The notes under the pieces are model-generated. The model saw only the letters and a list, made by a program, of their open reading frames with translations, made no database searches and was not told the DNA's origin. From Paenibacillus sp. yr247 (GTDB taxonomy: Bacteria; Bacillota; Bacilli; Paenibacillales; NBRC-103111): a stretch of DNA of 64,000 nucleotides. Where the stretch lies: NCBI RefSeq assembly GCF_900103825.1, contig NZ_FNIF01000012.1:1-64000 (forward strand), in the 5' to 3' direction. Shown piece after piece: positions 58,721 to 64,000 of the stretch. Position 1 is the first letter of the stretch. Each line of letters opens with the position of its first letter. A program made the translations under genes and the position numbers.

Positions 58721-59854
58721 TTACTTTAAATCATCAAAGTTATTTTGGATTTGGACTGATGGCTTTTTTTCCGCTTTTTGATTCATCCAAATCGCTAACT
58801 GTAAAGGAACTGCATCTTTAAAAATTTGTGGATCATATCCTGATTCTTCTTTAATTTTCTTTAAGCGATAGATAAGCGTATTTCGATGAATAAATAACGC
58901 TTTGGCAGTTTCCGTTATGTTTAAATTACATTCAAAAAAGGTTTGCAATGTCTGTATAACTTTAACGGATGCTTTTGGGAAGATTCGCTTTAAATATCTT
59001 TGTTTTAAGGCTTCATCCAATTGAAAGACGAGCGCTTTGGTTTCGATATCGGAGTAGGGAATAAGCTGCTGCTCATCATCTCCAATTAAAAGAGCAAGAT
59101 CTGATTCCTGGTAGGCAATGGAGATGTTTTTTTGTTCATGAACTTGTGCAGCATATCCGATTTTAAACTGGATTCCCATTCTTTGAAGCGTTTCATTCAC
59201 GAATATTATTTTCTTTTTTGTTTTATTTTCAGAAAGGCCGGATATGAGAATAAACAGTCTATTTACATTAAGAAAGCCAACAAGATACTGGCCTTCACTA
59301 ATCATATCTTCTATTTTTTTTACGAGTACTTGATTTTGAATCATTCTTTCCTTTATCTCAATGATAGATACGCTAAAAGGAGGATGAAGTTGGATATGAA
59401 GCAAATTCAGCCGTTGATCGATAATTGCAAATTTAGGATCAGATTTAATTAACTCTTCAATAATCAACTCTTTTGTCCGTTGCTGCCACTCCGATTGTGA
59501 AGCAAGGTAAGATTGTTTAATCATCAATTCTGTCAACATCTTCACAAGGTCGCCAAATTCTTCAACTTCTTTTGACTCTCCTGTTATGCCAATGACACCA
59601 ACGATTTTATTTTGGAATTCAATCGGCAGATTGATTCCGGGGAGACTCCCTATCCATTGATTTTTATTCTTATTAGTTATGATTAATGGTTTGCCTTCTC
59701 TAATAACTTCAAGGGCACCTTCATGTACTTGTTTGATTCGAGAAGAGTCACCGGAAGCAATAATGGTTCCTGAATCGTCCATGATATTAATATTTCGATT
59801 CAAACGGGTCATTGTTTCTTTAACTATAGCTTCAGCAATTTCACGGGTTAACAT
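58721..59854 (-). CDS. cdaR: CdaR-type sugar-diacid regulator
   Basis: 377 residues. N-terminal sugar-diacid recognition domain (LTREIAEAIVKETMTRLNRN, SGTIIASGDSSRI..., PIEFQNKIVGVIGITG; about 1-130), a GGDEF-like central part, and a PucR/CdaR C-terminal helix-turn-helix (LNITETAKALFIHRNTLIYRLKKI, about 320-343). Activates glycerate/glucarate genes in E. coli. It is divergent from the glycerate kinase gene and is likely to control it. Confidence 0.88.
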   Translation of the reverse strand: MLTREIAEAIVKETMTRLNRNINIMDDSGTIIASGDSSRIKQVHEGALEVIREGKPLIITNKNKNQWIGSLPGINLPIEFQNKIVGVIGITGESKEVEEFGDLVKMLTELMIKQSYLASQSEWQQRTKELIIEELIKSDPKFAIIDQRLNLLHIQLHPPFSVSIIEIKERMIQNQVLVKKIEDMISEGQYLVGFLNVNRLFILISGLSENKTKKKIIFVNETLQRMGIQFKIGYAAQVHEQKNISIAYQESDLALLIGDDEQQLIPYSDIETKALVFQLDEALKQRYLKRIFPKASVKVIQTLQTFFECNLNITETAKALFIHRNTLIYRLKKIKEESGYDPQIFKDAVPLQLAIWMNQKAEKKPSVQIQNNFDDLK

Positions 59855-60048
59855 ATCCTTATCTTCCTTTTTTCACAACATAGATAAAGTTGGTTATTTT
59901 GCATATAAAAATTCGGATATAAACAATATTTTTTATTTATTGTACACGAAGATATATAATGATGCACTATGTATAATAAGTTGTAAGTTGATTGAAAGCG
60001 ATTTCTTGAAATGAAGGCTGATATCTTATGTAGGGGACAAATGATGAG

Positions 60049-60324
60049 ATGAAGAATGAGCAAAAGAAAAACGTACTAACAGAAGAAATTGCAAGACAAA
60101 TTGTCGAAATACTTTCCGGTGAAACAGGTCAAAATGTAAACATGATGAACCGTAATCGCAAATGGAAGGCGTTCGTGCAGGATATAATGTACCTATTGAA
60201 TACAAAGGAGAACGGATCGGTGTTTTAGGTATAAGCGGAGATCCTGAAGAAGTAGGTCCCTTTGAACGTTACGGCTGGATCGAAACAAGTGGCTTCTGCG
60301 ATATATCGCTGAAATATTCTTGAC
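60049..60324 (+). pseudogene. Second CdaR-like regulator, remnant
   Basis: ATG at 60049. LTEEIARQIVEILSGETGQN matches the CdaR N-terminus; after a deletion near 60165 another frame continues GVRAGYNVPIEYKGERIGVL then GISGDPEEVGPFERYG and stops. Only the sensor domain is present. The remaining bases to 60490 contain a further short coding-like tail. Confidence 0.7.
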
Positions 60325-60490
60325 GAGTTTAATAAAATATTTAATGCTATTACTAAAAGGTTAAAGAGGGAAAAGAGATCTATAATGAACAATTACAAGC
60401 TCTTTGTTCGATTACATTAAGTATTCAGTCCATTGAGGTCATGATGAACAACTTAAAATCTTCTTTTTAATAAAAAGTAAGGCGGTGGTT

Positions 60491-61675
60491 GTGATTAAAA
60501 TTGTAATCGCACCGGATTCATTTAAAGGAAGCGTCTCAGCCATGGTGGCGGCACTTTCCATAGAGAAAGGAATAAAAAAATACATTCCTCATGCAGAAAC
60601 CGTTTTGGTACCGATCGCAGACGGGGGAGAAGGAACAATGGATAGCCTCGTAGCTACGACAGGAGGAAAGAAAGTCAATGTGACAGTAAAAGGCCCATTA
60701 AGTAACCCTATTGATGCTGAATATGGCTTGCTTGGCGATGGGAAAACATGTGTCATTGAGATGGCTAGTGCATCAGGCTTATGCTTAGTTCCACAAGATC
60801 TAAAAAATCCTATGGTCACAACAACATATGGAACGGGGCAGCTCATCAAAAAAGCGCTGGATGATGGATATCGAAATTTTATTTTAGCAATTGGTGGAAG
60901 CGCTACAAATGATGGCGGAATTGGGATGTTACAAGCGCTTGGAATGCGGCTGTATGATTCCTCGGGAGAATTAGTTGGTTTCGGTGGAGGAGAACTAGAT
61001 CGAATCGTTGTCATTGATAACAACAATTGGGATAAAAGAATTGCCGATTCCATCTTTTTAATCGCTTCAGATGTTCAAAATCCTTTAATTGGTCCAAATG
61101 GCGCATCCCATGTTTTTGGCCCTCAAAAAGGAGCAACACCACAAATGATTGATATATTAGATAAAAAAATGCATCATTGGGCCGATCTGGTTCAAGCTAA
61201 GACGGGGATTCAACTTCATGACATGCCGGGTGCGGGTGCGGCAGGAGGAACATGTGGAGCGTTCCAAGCGTTCTTCCCAGTAACTATGAAACGGGGGATT
61301 GATGTCGTCATTGAATATACAAGGCTGCGTGATCATTTGCAAGGAGCCGATGTAGTCTTTACTGGGGAAGGACAAATTGATTTCCAAACTGCATCGGGGA
61401 AAACACCTATGGGAGTCGCGCAAGAGGCTCAAAAGCTTGGAATCCCCACTTTTGTTCTTTGTGGATCTATCGGGAGAGGAATAGAAGTACTCTATGAATA
61501 TGGAATTCAAAGTATTCATAGCATTATAAATGCCCCCATGTCGTTACAAGAAGCGATAGAAAGAGCACCGGAGTTACTGGCGCAAAGCGCTGAACAAGTT
61601 ATTAGAACTTTTTTTCCATACAAAACAGTTACAGAAAAAAATCAAAAAAACGAAACAATAAAACTACAGAAATAA
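60491..61675 (+). CDS. Glycerate 2-kinase (GarK/GlxK type)
   Basis: 394 residues from the GTG at 60491 (AAGGCGG upstream). Family blocks: IAPDSFKGSVSA (about 6-17), PIADGGEGTMDSL (about 42-54), EMASASGLCL, LAIGGSATNDGGIGMLQALG (about 137-156), LPGAG-like MPGAGAAGG and TGEGQIDFQTASGKTP (about 293-308). Phosphorylates D-glycerate on O2, feeding lower glycolysis. Divergent from cdaR. Confidence 0.92.
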   Translation: MIKIVIAPDSFKGSVSAMVAALSIEKGIKKYIPHAETVLVPIADGGEGTMDSLVATTGGKKVNVTVKGPLSNPIDAEYGLLGDGKTCVIEMASASGLCLVPQDLKNPMVTTTYGTGQLIKKALDDGYRNFILAIGGSATNDGGIGMLQALGMRLYDSSGELVGFGGGELDRIVVIDNNNWDKRIADSIFLIASDVQNPLIGPNGASHVFGPQKGATPQMIDILDKKMHHWADLVQAKTGIQLHDMPGAGAAGGTCGAFQAFFPVTMKRGIDVVIEYTRLRDHLQGADVVFTGEGQIDFQTASGKTPMGVAQEAQKLGIPTFVLCGSIGRGIEVLYEYGIQSIHSIINAPMSLQEAIERAPELLAQSAEQVIRTFFPYKTVTEKNQKNETIKLQK

Positions 61676-61705
61676 AATTGAAATCATAAGAGGAGTGACT
61701 GATTT

Positions 61706-62992
61706 ATGAGTGCTTCAAAGTGGCTTAGAATAATTCCGGTTGCGTTCATCATGTATATGCTTGCTTATATGGATCGTATTAATGTGGGTATATTACTTCC
61801 GTACATTCAAAAGGATTTAAGTTTATCTTCGTCTGCCGCCGGAGAAATTGCCGGGATTTTCTTCTTTGGTTATATGCTACTTCAAATTCCAGGAGGGTTA
61901 TTGGCAAGCAAATGGTCGGCGCGTAAGGTCATTTTCATCTTGATGATTTTATGGGGGCTTGCTGCGATCGCATGCGGTTTTGTGCAAACCGAACAGCAGC
62001 TGAAATTAGCCCGTTTTATACTTGGTATTGCAGAAGGCGGTGTTTGGCCAGCCGTTCTCGTCATGCTGGCTTCCTGGTTTACGCTAAAGGAAAGAGCCCG
62101 TGCGAATGCCTTCTGGATGGCTTGCCTTCCGGTATCCGCCATGTTGATGGCCCCGTTATCGGGGGTGCTGCTGGCCCACTACAGCTGGCATGCAGTCCTT
62201 GTAATTGAAGGTATTCCTCCATTAATCTGGGCTTTTGTATGGTGGTTTGTGGTCAAAGATAAGCCGTCTGATGCTAAATGGATGGATGAAACCGAGCGCA
62301 AGAACTTAGAAACTCAATTAATAGAAGAACAAAAGAAAGGCGTTAAATCTAAAGGATACGGAGCTGCATTTAAAAATAAGACCGTTTGGGGTCTAGTGAT
62401 GATGTACTTTTTCTGGATGACTGGTTTTTACGGGTACACGCTCTGGGTACCCAGCGTCGTGAAAACCTTTACAAAAGATCCAGGCACAATGGGTTGGTTG
62501 ACAGCTATACCGTTTACCTTTGCATTGGTAGGCATGATTGTGAATTCGTTCTGGTCGGATCGTCGCATGAACCGGACGCAGCACGTTATCGTCCCTTTGC
62601 TAATCGCGGCAGTAAGCATGGTAATAGGACAATTTGTAAGCGATCCGTATCTACAAATGATCCTTCTTTCGATTACTGCTATAGGGGTCTATGCACCATA
62701 CGGTCCGTTGTGGACCATTCCGACGGCAGTTGTGCCAGCTGGAATTGTTGGTGCTGCTCTTGGATTGCAGAATGCCATTGGAAACTTAGGAGGGTATTAC
62801 GGTCCGAAAGTGGTTGGCGTTTTGAAAGATTCCACTGGCAGTTTTCATGCAGGTTTCTATTTCCTGGCATCATCACTAGTTATGGCTGCGCTGTTTACTT
62901 TCATCATCGGATTGCGCTTAAAGAAACAAGAAATCGCTTCAAACTCAAAAAATGACGCGTCAGATCTTCCTGTAAAGACGGTATCCTCCTAG
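61706..62992 (+). CDS. MFS permease, ACS (sugar acid) family
   Basis: 428 residues, twelve helices. YMDRINVGILLPYIQKDL near 22-39 and PGGLLASKWSARKVIF (about 58-73) are typical of the anion:cation symporter branch that includes ExuT/GudP galactonate or glucarate transporters. Probably imports the acid sugar in place of the broken KdgT-like permease. Confidence 0.88.
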   Translation: MSASKWLRIIPVAFIMYMLAYMDRINVGILLPYIQKDLSLSSSAAGEIAGIFFFGYMLLQIPGGLLASKWSARKVIFILMILWGLAAIACGFVQTEQQLKLARFILGIAEGGVWPAVLVMLASWFTLKERARANAFWMACLPVSAMLMAPLSGVLLAHYSWHAVLVIEGIPPLIWAFVWWFVVKDKPSDAKWMDETERKNLETQLIEEQKKGVKSKGYGAAFKNKTVWGLVMMYFFWMTGFYGYTLWVPSVVKTFTKDPGTMGWLTAIPFTFALVGMIVNSFWSDRRMNRTQHVIVPLLIAAVSMVIGQFVSDPYLQMILLSITAIGVYAPYGPLWTIPTAVVPAGIVGAALGLQNAIGNLGGYYGPKVVGVLKDSTGSFHAGFYFLASSLVMAALFTFIIGLRLKKQEIASNSKNDASDLPVKTVSS

Positions 62993-63006
62993 GATACTGT
63001 CTTTAC
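62972..63006 (+). terminator. Hairpin over the MFS stop codon
   Basis: GTAAAGAC-N-GTATCCT/AGGATAC-N-GTCTTTAC, nearly perfect, includes the TAG stop. Could attenuate read-through to the isomerase gene. Confidence 0.65.
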
Positions 63007-63060
63007 AGTTTAATTTTATTCTATTGCAAACATAACAATGATCATGGAGGATAGGTAACA

Positions 63061-64000
63061 ATGATATTTCCTAAGTTAATAAAAGTCAGACAAAAATTTA
63101 TGGGTCCCGTTGTAGAGGATGTTGAAAAAAAAGTGTTCGAGCAATTAATGCTTTTAGGGATACAGGAACGGATTACTCCCGGTATGAGAATCGCGATTAC
63201 TGCAGGAAGCCGGGGGATCGCCAATATTCCATTGATCATACGCTCTGTTGTTCGAGCATTGAAGAAATGGGGGGCAGACCCCTTTATTATTCCAACCATG
63301 GGTAGCCATGGGGGCGCAACCGCAGAGGGACAGATTGACGTGCTTCACAGCTTGGGAATCACTGAAAAGTTTTGTGAAGCTTCTATTGTTTCTTCGATGG
63401 AAGTTAGTCAGATAGGGGAAACGCCTCAGGGAATGCCTGTTTATGTAGATAAAAACGCACTGGAAGCAGATGCCGTCCTATTGGTAGGACGTGTAAAGGT
63501 GCATACCGATTTTAAATCACCGATCGGCATTGAGAGTGGCTTGATGAAGATGGCGGCAATCGGGATGGGTAAACATAAGCAAGCCTTGCTTATCCATACT
63601 TATGGAGTTCACGGGATTCGGGATATCATGCCTGAGGTAGCAAGGGTCGTACTGAAGAATGTGAATATCCTTTGTGGGGTTGCTATCGTGGAAAACGCTT
63701 TTGAACAAACAGCAATCATTGAAGCAATACCTACCGAAAACATCCCTTACAGGGAAAGAGAACTTCTTGAGGTTTCGGCTTCTTTGATGCCAAAGCTTCC
63801 CGTAGATGATCTTGACGTTCTGATTGTGGATGAAATCGGGAAAAATTACAGTGGTACTGGAATGGATACCAATATTATCGGAAGAATCCGAATTTTGGGT
63901 ACCGAAGAACCGAAAGGCCCGAGGATTAAATACGTAATAGCTAGCGATTTAAGTGAGGAATCCCATGGTAATGCGCTGGGGATCGGACTTGCCGATCTAA
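63061..64000 (+). CDS. Nickel-pincer (LarA-like) isomerase, 3' end outside window
   Basis: The frame from the ATG at 63061 (GGAGG at 10 bases) is open to the window edge: 313 residues visible of a usual 420. DUF2088/LarA N-domain features: ITAGSRGIANIPLII (about 41-55), TMGSHGGATAEGQ (about 80-92), VGRVKVHTDFKSPIGIESGLMKMAAIGMGKHKQA (about 142-175, with the conserved His/Lys). Related enzymes racemise or epimerise 2-hydroxy acids using a nickel pincer nucleotide. Placed after glycerate kinase and an acid-sugar permease, it probably epimerises a sugar acid. The maturation genes larB/C/E are not in view. Confidence 0.8.
   Translation, partial: MIFPKLIKVRQKFMGPVVEDVEKKVFEQLMLLGIQERITPGMRIAITAGSRGIANIPLIIRSVVRALKKWGADPFIIPTMGSHGGATAEGQIDVLHSLGITEKFCEASIVSSMEVSQIGETPQGMPVYVDKNALEADAVLLVGRVKVHTDFKSPIGIESGLMKMAAIGMGKHKQALLIHTYGVHGIRDIMPEVARVVLKNVNILCGVAIVENAFEQTAIIEAIPTENIPYRERELLEVSASLMPKLPVDDLDVLIVDEIGKNYSGTGMDTNIIGRIRILGTEEPKGPRIKYVIASDLSEESHGNALGIGLADL

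Overview
The window looks like a low-GC, endospore-forming member of the Paenibacillaceae (Paenibacillus or a close relative). The evidence is strong AGGAGG ribosome sites, a YesM/YesN-type two-component pair beside a CUT1 sugar ABC operon, remnants of the mother-cell sigma factor SigK, an SLH-domain fragment, and many genes whose layout is typical of that family. No rRNA, tRNA or CRISPR array was seen.

Layout. (1) 1-20.6 kb is accessory DNA. Small single-gene units (immunity-like, secreted, membrane, MarR + pentapeptide, a duplicated-fold small protein) are separated by a dispersed palindromic repeat with core CTAACG. Longer blocks sit among them: an MFS pump; an ECF sigma/anti-sigma/bactofilin-like operon; a DedA-PAP2 fusion; a PAP2-RND efflux pair; and two probable surface proteins. 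A group II intron (13.44-15.36 kb) sits inside one repeat, and an uninterrupted copy at 377-450 reveals its target site. At 19.95-20.90 kb a sigK relic is split by a 657-bp insert whose two ends carry the same repeat. (2) 21.07-22.58 kb is an IS4-family element with inverted ends and a probable 7-bp target duplication. (3) 22.8-31.5 kb holds a YesM/YesN pair divergent from an ABC importer, a ComB-like phosphatase, an MTA-phosphorylase-family enzyme and an EamA transporter. (4) 32.2-33.8 kb is a graveyard of IS6-family copies. (5) 34.0-43.75 kb is one long transcription unit. A GntR regulator with two GTATAC-centred operators precedes a hydantoinase, a complete OpuC-like ABC transporter, a DUF2179 membrane protein, a PuuE-type allantoinase, a TIM-barrel isomerase, a formaldehyde-activating-enzyme (Fae) homologue, an SDR and a VOC protein. 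This is the strongest candidate for an undescribed catabolic system. (6) 43.8-53.9 kb is again accessory: an IS3 relic, the 3' end of a second group II intron, GNAT, AraC, PhyH and SLH pseudogenes, a YqeK-like HD protein, a small kinase, a YdcF protein, and long hairpin-rich non-coding stretches. (7) 53.9-64 kb is a sugar-acid catabolic locus: PdxA2, a DUF1537 kinase, a decayed KdgT permease, a PrpR-like regulator with a crippled AAA+ domain, CdaR, a second broken CdaR, glycerate kinase, an MFS permease and a nickel-pincer (LarA-like) isomerase cut by the window edge.

How it fits together. The two long catabolic loci (5 and 7) and the sugar operon (3) look intact and regulated. The sequence between them has taken in and decayed many pieces: at least ten pseudogenes, two group II introns, three IS families and three unrelated arrays of about 20-bp iterons. 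Function assignments rest on motifs read by eye. No database search was possible.
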